From NCBI RefSeq assembly GCF_004296575.1, contig NZ_SAYT01000005.1:62001-126000 (forward strand): DNA of 64,000 nucleotides, written 5' to 3'. How positions within the stretch are numbered: the first letter of the stretch is position 1; each line of letters begins with the position of its first letter. This document shows positions 9,314 through 20,584 of this stretch, piece by piece. The translations under genes were made by a program, and so were the position numbers. The stretch is from Dyella amyloliquefaciens (lineage in GTDB: Bacteria; Pseudomonadota; Gammaproteobacteria; Xanthomonadales; Rhodanobacteraceae). The notes below the pieces were generated by a model, which was given only the letters and a program-made list of their open reading frames with translations, searched no databases and was not told where the DNA came from.

Positions 9314-9340
9314 TAAAGTTTGGCGCCGCCCGGCCGATCT
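9314..9340 (+). promoter_or_regulatory. Sigma-28 (FliA) promoter for flgM
   Basis: TAAAGTTT (9314-9321), an 11-base spacer and GCCGATCT (9333-9340). The -35 is identical to the FliA consensus and the -10 matches at six of eight positions. It lies 36 bases upstream of the flgM ATG. It allows FliA to drive synthesis of its own anti-sigma factor, as is known for flgM in enteric bacteria. Confidence 0.85.
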
Positions 9341-9376
9341 TGTTCGGTAACAGGGCCAAAACCAGAGAACGGACCC

Positions 9377-9691
9377 ATGAACACCACCATCTCAAACAAT
9401 GGCTTGCCCATGCTTCCCCAGCCGCCCAGCGGCCAGGGCAGCTCGACGCAGAACGCCACCGGCACGGCCGGCACCGAGGCCGCCAGTGGCGCCACGGGCG
9501 GCGATGATCGCGTGCAGCTGACGGACTCGGCCAAGGCCATGCAGGAAGCCGCCCGTACCCATAGCGGCGCCGAAGTCGACACCAAGAAGGTGGAGCAGCT
9601 GCGCCAGGCCCTGGCCAACGGCAGCTACAAGGTCGACCCGAGTCGCATCGCCGACCGCATGCTGTCGCTGGAAAGCCAGCTCAAGTCATGA
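9377..9691 (+). CDS. flgM: FlgM, anti-sigma-28 factor
   Basis: 104 residues. The N-terminal half is disordered and rich in Gly, Ser and Thr. The C-terminal half carries the sigma-28 binding region, with DRVQLTDSAKAMQ and VEQLRQALANGSYKVDPSRIADRML (the second motif being the family hallmark around residues 71-95). FlgM holds FliA inactive until hook completion, when it is exported. It has its own sigma-28 promoter and overlaps flgN by four bases. Confidence 0.95.
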   Translation: MNTTISNNGLPMLPQPPSGQGSSTQNATGTAGTEAASGATGGDDRVQLTDSAKAMQEAARTHSGAEVDTKKVEQLRQALANGSYKVDPSRIADRMLSLESQLKS

Positions 9692-10134
9692 ACGCGTCGC
9701 TGCAAGCCGAACTGGACCATGCCCTGACCGCCGCGGTCGAGGAAATGCGGCTCGCAGTGGAGCAGTTGTCCGATGCGCTGCGTGAGGAACGCACCGCACT
9801 CGAGGCGGCCGATGTCGACGGGCTCAACCGCGCCGGCGCCGCCAAGCATTCCCTCATGCTCAAGCTGGAGCAGCTCGACAGCGAGCGCGTGCAGCTGAGC
9901 CAGGGCGCCCCGGAAGCCAGCCGCGAGCTGGCCCCGATGTGGCAGCAGATCCTGCAGTCGTTACGCGCCTGCCAGCAGCTCAACCAGCGCAACGGACAGT
10001 TGGTCGGTGTCCGCCTGCAGCAGGTGCGCAAGGCGCTGGCGGTGCTGACCGGCAACGACGCGGAGGCAAGCGTGTACGGCCGCGCAGGTGAACTGCGCAC
10101 GAGCCTGCGCTCGCAAACCCTGGCCGAGGCCTGA
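9688..10134 (+). CDS. flgN: FlgN, export chaperone for hook-filament junction proteins
   Basis: 148 residues, predicted almost entirely helical, of usual FlgN length. The start overlaps the flgM stop (ATGA). The conserved C-terminal part QQLNQRNGQLVGVRLQQVRKAL resembles the FlgK/FlgL binding helix. Sequence similarity in this family is low, so the call relies on size, helical content and the flgM-flgN position, which is standard. Confidence 0.9.
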   Translation: MNASLQAELDHALTAAVEEMRLAVEQLSDALREERTALEAADVDGLNRAGAAKHSLMLKLEQLDSERVQLSQGAPEASRELAPMWQQILQSLRACQQLNQRNGQLVGVRLQQVRKALAVLTGNDAEASVYGRAGELRTSLRSQTLAEA

Positions 10135-10225
10135 TCACCATGGCGCGCATCCACTCCCCTTCGATGCGCACCTGTCTACCGGCAATCACCGCCGGCTTTC
10201 CCCACTGCCACCACATCGACCGACC

Positions 10226-11482
10226 ATGAGCGAAGCTGCGGCCATCCCCTCCGCCCACGAAGGCGCTACTGCAAGCGAACAACCACTGCCGGTCATTCGC
10301 CTGCCGATGCTGGACACCAAGCGCGAACTGTTCGCGTACGAAATCGTGTTCCAGAACGAGGCCGAAGACGAAGCCGCGCTGATGCGTCGCGCGCTCGCCA
10401 CCATTACCGACGGTGCGCTGGCACGCCTGGTGCGCGGCAACCGCACCTTCCTGCGGCTCACGCGTGAGCTGCTGATGGAGGAAACCGACGTGCTGCAGCA
10501 CCAGCCACGCTTTGGCGTGCTGCTGCAGCCGGATGTCGCCAACGATCATCCCCTGGTCGAGCGCCTCACGCGCATGGCCCAGCGCGGCTGCCCGCTGATG
10601 CTCGACGCCGGCGATGCCCCGCTGGAATACAACGTCGCCGCCGAGCCGCTGCTCAAGATCGTGCAATTCGTGCGACTGGATGCCAGCAAGCTCGACCCGG
10701 CCACGCTGCGCGCGCGCAGCGAATACCTGCATGCGCGCGGCATCCACGTCATCGCAGGCCACGTCGACGACCACGACACCTACCACCGCTGCGAGACCCT
10801 GCCGCTGCAGGCGATCCAGGGACAGTTCCTGCTCAAGCCCGAACCCGTCGCCGTCCCCGTGCTCACCGCCAACCGCCTGAGCCTGCTGCGCCTGATGAAG
10901 GCGCTGGAAGAGGGCAATCCGGGTCCGGTTGAAATCGGACAGATCGTGCGCGACGACGCCATCCTCAGCTACAAGCTGCTGGGCTGCGTGAACTCCGCCT
11001 ACTTCGCCCTGCCCCGCCAGTTGAAGTCGGTGCAGCAGGCCGCGATCTTCTTCGGCGCCACGCGCCTGCGCAACTGGATCTACACCATGGCGCTCGGCGG
11101 CGTGGGCGATCGCCCGCCCGAACTGCTGCGCGCCGCGCTGATCCGCGCGCACATGTGCGAAAAGCTCGCCCAGCACATGGCGTCCGAGCAGCGCGAAATG
11201 GCCTTCACCGCCGGCCTGTTCTCGCTGCTGGACACGCTGATGGAAGCCCCGATGGATTTCGTGCTGTGGCACCTGCCACTCGCCCGCGACATCAGCAGCG
11301 CCCTGCTCGAAAACAAGGGCCCGTTCGCCCCGTTGCTGGAACAGATCCGCAGCTGGGAAGCCGGCGACCTCCGCGGCGGCGAAACGCAGCCGCAGGTGAT
11401 CCGCCGCATGGCCGCGATCTATCTCGAAGCGACGCAGTGGGCTGATCATGTCTATGCGTTTGCGGACCAGCGGCCGAATTGA
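10226..11482 (+). CDS. EAL-like/HDOD signalling protein (YuxH type)
   Basis: 418 residues. The N-terminal half (about 25-210) has the fold pattern of an EAL domain but lacks the EAL catalytic motif and its metal ligands, so c-di-GMP hydrolysis is unlikely. The C-terminal half (about 215-405) is a HDOD domain with ILSYKLLGCVNSAYFALPRQ and VQQAAIFFGATRLRNWI. Proteins of this architecture act in signalling or motility control. It follows flgN after 91 bases on the same strand, suggesting co-expression with flagellar genes. The ATG at 10226 was chosen because the longer frame upstream overlaps flgN. Confidence 0.85.
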   Translation: MSEAAAIPSAHEGATASEQPLPVIRLPMLDTKRELFAYEIVFQNEAEDEAALMRRALATITDGALARLVRGNRTFLRLTRELLMEETDVLQHQPRFGVLLQPDVANDHPLVERLTRMAQRGCPLMLDAGDAPLEYNVAAEPLLKIVQFVRLDASKLDPATLRARSEYLHARGIHVIAGHVDDHDTYHRCETLPLQAIQGQFLLKPEPVAVPVLTANRLSLLRLMKALEEGNPGPVEIGQIVRDDAILSYKLLGCVNSAYFALPRQLKSVQQAAIFFGATRLRNWIYTMALGGVGDRPPELLRAALIRAHMCEKLAQHMASEQREMAFTAGLFSLLDTLMEAPMDFVLWHLPLARDISSALLENKGPFAPLLEQIRSWEAGDLRGGETQPQVIRRMAAIYLEATQWADHVYAFADQRPN

Positions 11483-11530
11483 CGTGGGGCTTAGCCACTT
11501 GATGAGTGGCTGGTGTTTGCTAAAGGCCTC

Positions 11531-11560
11531 AAAAAAAGAGCGCCTCATTAAAGGCGCTCT
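11531..11560 (-). terminator. Rho-independent terminator reading leftward
   Basis: An 8-bp stem (AGAGCGCC / GGCGCTCT) with an 8-base loop. Read on the minus strand it is followed by a run of seven T (11531-11537). It would stop transcripts coming from the right, through repeat copy B. There is no T-run on the plus side, so it is a poor terminator for the HDOD gene that ends at 11482. Confidence 0.7.
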
Positions 11561-11570
11561 CGCAAGATTG

Positions 11571-11972
11571 GCCCCTCACGCCGGCCCTCTCCCCAGAGGG
11601 GAGAGGGAGAAGTGTCGCGGCTCGCGGAGTTCGTTATGCGCGGCTGCTTTAAGCCCTCACCGTATTGGCGCGTTGCGGTGTAGCCGCACCCTATGAGGTA
11701 GCACGTCCGTAGTTCGGCTTGCCCCAATCATCCGACGCTTCTATCTCACATATCGCTATGAGCCCTGGCTCTAAAGGCCATTTTCTTTGGGTTACTTTTC
11801 TTTTGGGCCAGCAAAAGAAAAGTGACTCGAGCGTCGGCAGACGATCGAAACGCCCGCTGCGTAAGCGGCACCCTAGCGGCAGCGGGACTACCGAAGGCCA
11901 AACACCGCTCTTACAAGAACAACAGGCGTGATGACTGAGGCGAAAGGCCTCGCGCACAGGGTGCGCTCCTAC
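11571..11972. repeat. Dispersed 0.4 kb intergenic repeat, copy B (inverted)
   Basis: Reverse complement of copy A (5309-5712), about 402 bases. The REP-type end (TCGCGCACAGGGTGCGCTCC) is at 11950-11972. The shared inner palindrome, CTCTTACAAGAAC segment and CCCTCTCCCC end all occur in the mirrored order. No gene is present. With copy A it forms a long inverted repeat enclosing about 5.9 kb. Confidence 0.9.
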
Positions 11973-12014
11973 AGTGCCCCCCCGCAAACGACGTTGCGAC
12001 GAGAGAAAAAGTGC

Positions 12015-13064
12015 TCACTTCGCCGTAGCGCGAATCCGCCACGTCGCCAACGCCAACCCCACCAGCGCCACCCCAAACCACGCACCACCCACCGTCATGT
12101 CCGTTCCCAGCCACATGACACACGCCAGCGCACCGATCAGCAGCGCACTCGCCCCCATCGCCAACAGCAGGTCGTGATGCGTACGCGCGCGCTCCGGCAA
12201 CAGCAGCAGCGCGCCGATCAGGCCGAGCAGCAACGCCGCGGTGCGGCGCAGCCACACGAACGAGGGTGACTCGGGTACATCAGGCACCACGTCGACCAGC
12301 GAGCGGTCGCCGACCTGCACGTCGTATCCCTTGCCATCAGCCGCATGGGACGCCGGCACCAGATGGTCGCCGTCCACCTGGGCAAATACGGTGACTTCCT
12401 GCGCAGGCACCGTTTCCCAGCTCACCCGCAAATCACCCAGGCGCGGCTGCGCAGGCTTGGCGCTGGTCGTCAGGTAACGGTCGTTGAGCGTGAAACTCGC
12501 CGCGAGATTCGGCGGGACGGACTTCATGTCCGGATCCAGTTCCTCGCTGCCCGGCAAGGCATGCTGCAGCGTGGGCGACAGCGCATAGCCGCCCACGCGT
12601 ACCAGTCCGGCATCGAACTGCTTGCCCAGTACGGGGAAGTGCTCGGGATTGGCGTGTCCGGACGGCTGCGCAAAACGACTGGAATCGACCGGCCGGTCAA
12701 CCCAGTCCAGCTCGTAGTGGATGTCGCCGCCCACGCGCACTTCGCGCCACTGGAACATCTCCACGTGCCGGATCAGCACGGGTACCGATGCCCGCTGGCC
12801 GAACTCCGGATCGTAGGGAGCCTCCACCACTTTGACCGGCCCCGCCACGCGCACGAGATAGCCATGACTGGCCTGCGAGTCGGCAGCCGTACCGAGATCG
12901 AGAATCTGGCCGCCGTGCTTCTCCGAGGCATGGTGATGATCGAGCAAGCCCTGCTCGGTCATCGCCACCAGCCCAGCGCCGCCCAGCAATAGCAGGGCAC
13001 CCAGCACGCGTCGCATCCATTGCCGCATATCGGTCTCTCTCCCCTGCCCCCTGCCCATCATCAT
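12015..13064 (-). CDS. TMEM43-family membrane protein
   Basis: 349 residues. One hydrophobic segment lies near the N terminus (about 20-35), followed by a large extracytoplasmic region (about 40-265) and three membrane segments at the C terminus (about 268-345). This arrangement and the motif [16 protein letters not shown] fit the TMEM43 (LUMA) family, whose bacterial members have no settled function. The ATG at 13064 overlaps the stop of the hydrolase gene upstream (ATGA), indicating coupling. An internal ATG at 13028 is an alternative start. It is the last gene of the ferredoxin-ggt-hydrolase operon. Confidence 0.8.
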   Translation of the reverse strand: MMMGRGQGRETDMRQWMRRVLGALLLLGGAGLVAMTEQGLLDHHHASEKHGGQILDLGTAADSQASHGYLVRVAGPVKVVEAPYDPEFGQRASVPVLIRHVEMFQWREVRVGGDIHYELDWVDRPVDSSRFAQPSGHANPEHFPVLGKQFDAGLVRVGGYALSPTLQHALPGSEELDPDMKSVPPNLAASFTLNDRYLTTSAKPAQPRLGDLRVSWETVPAQEVTVFAQVDGDHLVPASHAADGKGYDVQVGDRSLVDVVPDVPESPSFVWLRRTAALLLGLIGALLLLPERARTHHDLLLAMGASALLIGALACVMWLGTDMTVGGAWFGVALVGLALATWRIRATAK

Positions 13065-13906
13065 GCGCCTCGCAGTTCACGAACCTCGTCGGCTGTACCG
13101 TAACGGCCGCGCTCATCGCGCACCACGCGCGCCGCAGCGCAATCGTGATCGTGCGTGAAGAACAGGCGCACGCCACGCGCGAGCTTGTCGTCAAGAAAGT
13201 CGCGCTTTTCCTCGATCAGTCGTTCCGGATAGCGGTCGTAGCCCATGGTGATGGGCAGATGCACCCAGAAACGCCCCGGAATCAGGTCGGCGCAAAACAC
13301 CACGCCTGCCACTTCGGCCAGCATCAGTCCTGGCGTATGGCCGTCCGAATAGCTGAATCGCACCGACTCGCCCAGCGCCTTCGAGTGTTCACCCTCGACC
13401 AGCTCCAGTCGACCGCTCTGCTCCAGCAGCGGCTGCAGCTCGGGGACAAACGAAGCGCGATCGCGCGGATGCGGTTTCAGCGCACGCCGCCAGTGCTCGG
13501 CGCCAACCAGGTAGGTCGCCTTGGGAAACAGCAACCGCGGCGACTGGCCTTCTTCCCATGCGGCCAGCAGGCCGCCCGCATGATCGAAGTGCAGATGCGA
13601 AAGCACCACTGTATCGATGTCTTCATGCGTCAGTCCCACCTGCTCCAGCGAATCGAGCAGTACGTGGCGATCTTCCACCACGCCATAGCGTTCCCGCAGC
13701 GCCGGTTCGAAGAAGGCACCGATGCCCGTCTCGAACAGCACATGGCGGCCATCCAGGTCCTTCACCAGCAGGCAACGGCAGGCCAGCGGAATGCGGTTCT
13801 CCGCATCCGGCGCGATCCACCGCGACCACAGCGCCCTAGGTGCGTTGCCAAACATCGCACCGCCATCCAGTTGCTGCGAATTGCCGGTAAGTGACCAAAG
13901 CTCCAT
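13061..13906 (-). CDS. Metallo-beta-lactamase-fold hydrolase
   Basis: 281 residues. The metal-binding motif is [11 protein letters not shown] (HxHxDH) near residue 104. Further ligands are the His of YSDGHTPG, the Asp of FCADLIPG and the His of FTHDHD near the end. This layout fits the lactonase/metallo-hydrolase branch of the superfamily; the substrate cannot be told. The start is set at [12 protein letters not shown] because the same N terminus occurs as a broken second copy just upstream (14006-14063). The frame stays open through the spacer, but that sequence looks non-coding. Confidence 0.88.
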   Translation of the reverse strand: MELWSLTGNSQQLDGGAMFGNAPRALWSRWIAPDAENRIPLACRCLLVKDLDGRHVLFETGIGAFFEPALRERYGVVEDRHVLLDSLEQVGLTHEDIDTVVLSHLHFDHAGGLLAAWEEGQSPRLLFPKATYLVGAEHWRRALKPHPRDRASFVPELQPLLEQSGRLELVEGEHSKALGESVRFSYSDGHTPGLMLAEVAGVVFCADLIPGRFWVHLPITMGYDRYPERLIEEKRDFLDDKLARGVRLFFTHDHDCAAARVVRDERGRYGTADEVRELRGA

Positions 13907-14005
13907 ATCAAATACCTCGCGTTGCCACGGATTCGCCGGGAGCGAATCCGGACGCCGCAGGCGGCCCCGCGCGACGCGCGGGGTGAGGCCCATGGACGGG
14001 CCGAG

Positions 14006-14062
14006 CAAACATCGCACCGCGATCGAGCTGCTGCGAATTGCCGGTGAGCGACCAGAGTTCCA

Positions 14063-14063
<1 letters not shown>
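14006..14063 (-). pseudogene. Remnant: first 19 codons of a second metallo-hydrolase gene
   Basis: 58 bases that match 13849-13906, the start of the intact hydrolase gene, with seven differences. Six of the seven are silent: it reads [19 protein letters not shown] against [19 protein letters not shown]. Its ATG overlaps the ggt stop by one base (TGATG). The 99 bases between remnant and intact gene contain two palindromes (CGGATTCG / CGAATCCG and CCCCGCGCG / CGCGCGGGG). The pattern suggests a former tandem gene pair that collapsed. Confidence 0.75.
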
Positions 14064-16053
<1,990 letters not shown>

Positions 16054-16094
16054 TTACATGCTGGGGATGCCCTATGCGTCGCAAGATTCCACAT

Positions 16095-16175
16095 GTAGGA
16101 ACGCACCCAGTGCGCGACCGCGGAATCGCACCCTCAACGCTCCGCAGGCTTTTCGCGCACTGGGTGCGCTCCTAC
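16095..16175. repeat. Paired REP-type repeat
   Basis: Two head-to-head 23-base units, GTAGGAACGCACCCAGTGCG... and its complement, separated by 35 bases. Each unit itself contains a small hairpin (CGCACccaGTGCG). It lies between the ferredoxin and lipoprotein genes. Confidence 0.85.
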
Positions 16176-16193
16176 GAGAGCCTGACGGTCGCA

Positions 16194-16228
16194 AAAAGAA
16201 AGGCCCGCGACGCTGCCGTCGCGGGCCT
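16194..16228 (-). terminator. Rho-independent terminator of the lipoprotein gene
   Basis: An 11-bp GC-rich stem (AGGCCCGCGAC / GTCGCGGGCCT), followed on the minus strand by a T-rich run. It lies 27 bases after the stop of the gene ending at 16256. Confidence 0.85.
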
Positions 16229-16255
16229 TCGTGTTCGCTCCGGAAAAACCGGAAC

Positions 16256-16747
16256 TTACATGTTCACGTAGCGGATCGTGGCGCCGGTCGGCTGCAGCGC
16301 GGCCGTCACCTTGTCCTTGTCGGCGGCGTCGCCGATCACCAGCACGATCACGTCCTTGAACGAGCCCGGCTTGGCGTCCTTGAACGCATCGGTCACGAAC
16401 TCGGCGGTCTTGCCCGAATCCGGGCCGGCGAACACCAGCATGTTGCCCGGCAGCACGCCGCGGGCCACGGTGTCCTGCACCTGGTCGAGCTGGCGCTGGC
16501 GCACGGCATTGGCGTCGTCGCTGTCGCCAGCCGGCACCAGGTACGGGAACGGACGGTCAGCCGTCATGCCCTGCATGTTCTTCTGGACGATCTGGCCCAG
16601 GTAGGCGTTCCACGCCTTGCTGTCGTTCGGATCGGTCGGCTTGGAAACGGCCGCGACCTGTTCGGTCGGCTGCTGGGCGTCTTCCTGCTGGCTGCAGGCG
16701 GTGACGCCAGTGAGCGCGAGGGCGGCGAGGAGGGCGTACTTGTACAT
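16256..16747 (-). CDS. Putative lipoprotein, function unknown
   Basis: 163 residues. The N terminus MYKYALLAALALTGVTACSQ is a lipoprotein signal with lipobox VTAC (Cys18), followed by a Gln/Glu-rich linker. The mature part has a Rossmann-like beta pattern (GNMLVFAGPDSGKTAEFV, KDVIVLVIGD) but no motif I can assign. Probably anchored in the outer membrane, since residue +2 is Ser. It stands alone with its own terminator. Confidence 0.8.
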   Translation of the reverse strand: MYKYALLAALALTGVTACSQQEDAQQPTEQVAAVSKPTDPNDSKAWNAYLGQIVQKNMQGMTADRPFPYLVPAGDSDDANAVRQRQLDQVQDTVARGVLPGNMLVFAGPDSGKTAEFVTDAFKDAKPGSFKDVIVLVIGDAADKDKVTAALQPTGATIRYVNM

Positions 16748-16984
16748 GATGGTCACCTTGGATGGTGGAATTCTTGGAATGACGAATCCATTGGAAGACG
16801 GGACCATCCGGCCGTCGTACGACGGGGCCGGTGAACCGGGAGCCCGGATGGGCGATACGCAACCCTTCGTTCCCCTGGTCCGCGGCGACGACTGTCCTGT
16901 CCGCAGGATGCCCGCGAGGATACACGACGACGAGCCGCGCCGACACCGCGAGGCGTGCTGCAGTGCGATCAGAGCCGGCTCTCT

Positions 16985-17065
16985 GTAGGAGCGCACCCAG
17001 TGCGCGAAAAGCCTACAGAGCGGCTACACGGAGACGCCGAGCTCGCGCACTGGGTGCGCGCCCAC
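16985..17065. repeat. Paired REP-type repeat
   Basis: Units GTAGGAGCGCACCCAGTGCG... and TCGCGCACTGGGTGCGCGCC... facing each other across 35 bases. The right unit has two base changes (CGCCCAC instead of CTCCTAC). It lies just downstream of coaD. Confidence 0.85.
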
Positions 17066-17082
17066 CTGGAAACCCGTGGATC

Positions 17083-17613
<531 letters not shown>

Positions 17614-17674
17614 TTAGGCTCGTTCGCGGCCATCGCCTAGCCCGCGCGCAACCTCAGAAATCCATACGCGACCG

Positions 17675-18247
17675 TCAGGTTGCCGTCGCCGCCCGACGAT
17701 AGAGCGCATAACGGACTTCACCGGCCGTCCCCTCGCGATGGAGCAGCCATGTGGCAGGCAGGATCGGCGCGGCATCCCTGGGAGACTCCACGTAAATCCA
17801 TGCGGCCGGCGTGAGCCAGCCACCCTGCTCCAGCCGCTGGGCCAGGGGTGCCCACAGGTCGTGCGCGAAGGGCGGGTCCAGGAACACCAGCCCGTACGGC
17901 TGCGGCGCACCCTGCAGATAGGCCAGCGCGTCAGCCGCGCTCACCTGCCCGGCCTGCGTCTTCAGCCGGGCCAGGTTATCGCGCAACGCCTGGGCCGCGC
18001 GGGCATCGCGCTCCACGAACTGCACCCCGGCCGCACCGCGCGACAGGGCCTCGATGCCCAGCGCCCCGGTGCCCGCGCACAGGTCCAGGCAACGCACGCC
18101 CGAGATCACCGGCGCCAGCCAGTTGAACAGGGTTTCGCGCACCCGCTCGGCCGTGGGCCGCAGGCCAGGCAGGTCGGGAACCTCGAGACGGGAGTTGCGC
18201 AGCTGGCCGCCGATGATGCGGATGCGCCCGGGGGTACGGCCGGTCAT
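17675..18247 (-). CDS. rsmD: 16S rRNA (guanine966-N2)-methyltransferase
   Basis: 190 residues. The SAM-binding motif LDLCAGTGALGIEALSRGA and the catalytic motif FLDPPFAHD (DPPF) identify the RsmD family. GLRPTAERVRETLFNWL is the conserved N-terminal segment. It methylates G966 of 16S rRNA in the 30S subunit. It is divergent from ftsY with 74 bases between the starts, the classical rsmD/ftsY arrangement. Confidence 0.96.
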   Translation of the reverse strand: MTGRTPGRIRIIGGQLRNSRLEVPDLPGLRPTAERVRETLFNWLAPVISGVRCLDLCAGTGALGIEALSRGAAGVQFVERDARAAQALRDNLARLKTQAGQVSAADALAYLQGAPQPYGLVFLDPPFAHDLWAPLAQRLEQGGWLTPAAWIYVESPRDAAPILPATWLLHREGTAGEVRYALYRRAATAT

Positions 18248-18321
18248 GGGCGCCCGGACTCAGCGGTCAGTACAGGTGGGGGTGGTAGCATGCCGACCAT
18301 TGTCTTTGAATCGCTGCCGCA

Positions 18322-19470
18322 ATGCTCAAGTTCTGGAAGAAGAAGCCCGCCGAAACGCCGCCGGACCAGCCTGCCGCACCTGCGGCGGATGAGGCGCGGG
18401 CCACGGGTTTCGCACACGACACGGATGCCGCTTCGCTGGACAACGCCACGCCCGCTCTCGACGAGGCGTTGTCGGAAACCCCGCCGAGCCCGGAAGCTCC
18501 CGCCGAGGATGAAGTATTCGAGCAGGCCGCGATCGCCGAATCCGCCGCGCCGGCCAAGCGCAGCTGGCGCGAGCGCCTGTCCGGCAGCGCCTTTGCTCGT
18601 GGCCTGTCATCGCTGTTCGTCCGCCATCCCAAGCTCGATGACGAGTTGCTGGACGAACTCGAAACCACGCTGATCACCGCCGACGTCGGCGTCGAAGCCA
18701 GCACCGCGCTGGTCGAGGACCTGCGCAAGCGCATGCACAAGCGCGAGTTCGCCGATGCCTCGGCACTGCTGACCGCGCTGCGCCAGTCGCTGATGGCCCT
18801 GCTCAAGCCCGTGGAACAGCCGCTGGACGTAAGCGGGCACCAGCCGTTCGTGGTGCTCACCGTCGGCATCAACGGCGTGGGCAAGACCACCACCATCGGC
18901 AAGCTGGCCCGCCGCTATCGCGACGACGGCCGCCAGGTGATGCTCGCCGCCGGCGACACCTTCCGTGCCGCCGCGGTGGAGCAACTCAAGACCTGGGGCG
19001 CGCGCAACAGCGTGCCGGTGATTTCGCAGGGCCAGGACGCCGACGCCGCCAGCGTGATCTTCGACGCGCTGCAGGCGGCGCGCTCGCGCAGCGCCGACGT
19101 GCTCATCGCCGATACCGCTGGCCGCCTGCACACGCAGGGTGGCCTGATGGACGAGCTGGGCAAGATCGCCCGCGTGATGAAGAAGCTCGACCCCGAGGCG
19201 CCGCACGAAGTGCTGATGGTGATCGACGGCACCACCGGCCAGAACGCGGTGAGCCAGGTGCGCCAGTTCCGCCAGATCGTCGGCGTCACCGGCCTGGTGG
19301 TCACCAAGCTCGACGGCACCGCCAAGGGCGGCGTGGTGTTCGCGCTGGCCCGCGAGTTCGGCCTGCCGATCCGTTACGTGGGCCTGGGCGAAACCGCCAC
19401 CGATCTGCGCGTGTTCGACGCCGAGGCCTATGTCGACGGCCTCCTTCCCGCCAGCCTGGGTCAAGGCTGA
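18322..19470 (+). CDS. ftsY: FtsY, signal recognition particle receptor
   Basis: 382 residues. An acidic, Ala/Pro/Glu-rich A domain (about 1-80) precedes the N and G domains. GTPase motifs are GINGVGKTTTIGKLARR, DTAGRLHTQ and TKLDGTAKGG. FtsY docks SRP-ribosome complexes at the inner membrane for co-translational insertion. Length and domain order are normal. The coding region ends 13 bases before the chosen start of the next gene. Confidence 0.97.
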   Translation: MLKFWKKKPAETPPDQPAAPAADEARATGFAHDTDAASLDNATPALDEALSETPPSPEAPAEDEVFEQAAIAESAAPAKRSWRERLSGSAFARGLSSLFVRHPKLDDELLDELETTLITADVGVEASTALVEDLRKRMHKREFADASALLTALRQSLMALLKPVEQPLDVSGHQPFVVLTVGINGVGKTTTIGKLARRYRDDGRQVMLAAGDTFRAAAVEQLKTWGARNSVPVISQGQDADAASVIFDALQAARSRSADVLIADTAGRLHTQGGLMDELGKIARVMKKLDPEAPHEVLMVIDGTTGQNAVSQVRQFRQIVGVTGLVVTKLDGTAKGGVVFALAREFGLPIRYVGLGETATDLRVFDAEAYVDGLLPASLGQG

Positions 19471-19483
19471 GGGGCCCGGACCG

Positions 19484-20584
19484 GTGCCGCGCTGGCTCCG
19501 ACTCACCCTACTTGTCGCCAGCAGCGCCACCTTGGTGCTGGTGGCGGCGGCCCTCGTCGCCGTCCACTTCCTGCTGCAGCCCGAGCGCATCACCGCCATG
19601 CTGCAGTCGCAGGCCCGCGAGGCCGGCCTGGACCTCAGCCTCGCCAGCCCCGCCACCCCCGCACTCTTCCCGCGCCCGGCGCTGGAGCTGCAAGGCATCA
19701 CGCTGAGCGCGCAGGGCGCGAACATGCCGATTCTGCTGGCGGCGCGCGGCACGCTGGCCTTGCCGTGGCGCACGCTGTTCCGCGGCGAGACGATCATTTC
19801 GCAGATGCAGATCGACTCCCCGCGCGTGGACCTCGACGCATTGCAATCATGGCTGTCGGGCCTGCCTTCCGGCCCGTCGACACCGCCTGCGGATATTCCG
19901 CGCATCGTCGCCGGCGTGCACATCACCCGAGGCAGCGTGGTGCGCGGCAACCAGATGCTGCTCGGCGACGTGGAACTGGATGCAGGCACGCTTGCCGCCC
20001 AGCAGCCGTTCCTGCTCACCATCACGGCGAAGGATGCCCAAGGCACGCCCACGCAATTGCGCCTCTCGCTGACACCCAGCATCAACCGTGGCTCGCTGCA
20101 GCTCGACAACATCGCGCTGCATCTCGCGCACAACACCACCGTGACACTGGAATTGAAGGGCAACGCCCGCTGGCGCGGCGCCGCCGATGCCACGGCACAT
20201 CTCGACGGCAAGCTCGATCACGCCAATTCGGGCACGTATGCCACCTCGATCGAACTGTCACCGGCGAACGAGAGCAACCCATTGATGCTCGGCCTGAAGC
20301 TGGACGGCCCGGACAACCACGCCGACCTGCAAGTGCCGCCGCTCGCCTTCGTCGAATGGTGGTCCCAGCTCGACCACGACGAAGGCCCACGACTCGCCGT
20401 GCCGCCGGGCAATGGCCACGCAGAAATCGCCAAGATCGACACCGGCGACGTAAGCATCGAAGGCCTCACCATCCAGGCCGGCACCGACGTGCCCGCACCC
20501 GCATCAAGCAGCGCCGCGCCGCCCCAATCCAGTGGCGCGAAGCAGGCACCTGCGAAGTCCGCGACCAAGCGCAAGACACCATGA
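19484..20584 (+). CDS. AsmA-like envelope protein
   Basis: About 366 residues. One N-terminal membrane segment (about 6-28) is followed by FLLQPERITAMLQSQAREAGL and PALELQGITLS, which match the start of AsmA-family proteins, and then a beta-rich region. The Ala/Ser/Pro/Lys-rich tail is disordered. AsmA-like proteins act in the inner membrane and periplasm in lipid or outer membrane homeostasis; this one is shorter than full AsmA. The start is taken as GTG at 19484; ATG at 19430 would overlap ftsY by 41 bases. It overlaps mutY by four bases. Confidence 0.78.
   Translation: MPRWLRLTLLVASSATLVLVAAALVAVHFLLQPERITAMLQSQAREAGLDLSLASPATPALFPRPALELQGITLSAQGANMPILLAARGTLALPWRTLFRGETIISQMQIDSPRVDLDALQSWLSGLPSGPSTPPADIPRIVAGVHITRGSVVRGNQMLLGDVELDAGTLAAQQPFLLTITAKDAQGTPTQLRLSLTPSINRGSLQLDNIALHLAHNTTVTLELKGNARWRGAADATAHLDGKLDHANSGTYATSIELSPANESNPLMLGLKLDGPDNHADLQVPPLAFVEWWSQLDHDEGPRLAVPPGNGHAEIAKIDTGDVSIEGLTIQAGTDVPAPASSSAAPPQSSGAKQAPAKSATKRKTP

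Noticed and set aside
13907..14017. Longer N terminus for the metallo-hydrolase
   Set aside because: The extra 37 codons come from the palindrome-rich spacer between the remnant and the intact start. The conserved start is MELWSLTG.
16095..17065. CRISPR array from the repeated GTAGGAGCGCACCC units
   Set aside because: Units occur in inverted pairs scattered over many kilobases, not as direct repeats with regular spacers. No cas gene is present.
18607..20211. A 534-codon open frame on the minus strand
   Set aside because: It is antisense to ftsY and the AsmA-like gene, with the same composition artefact.
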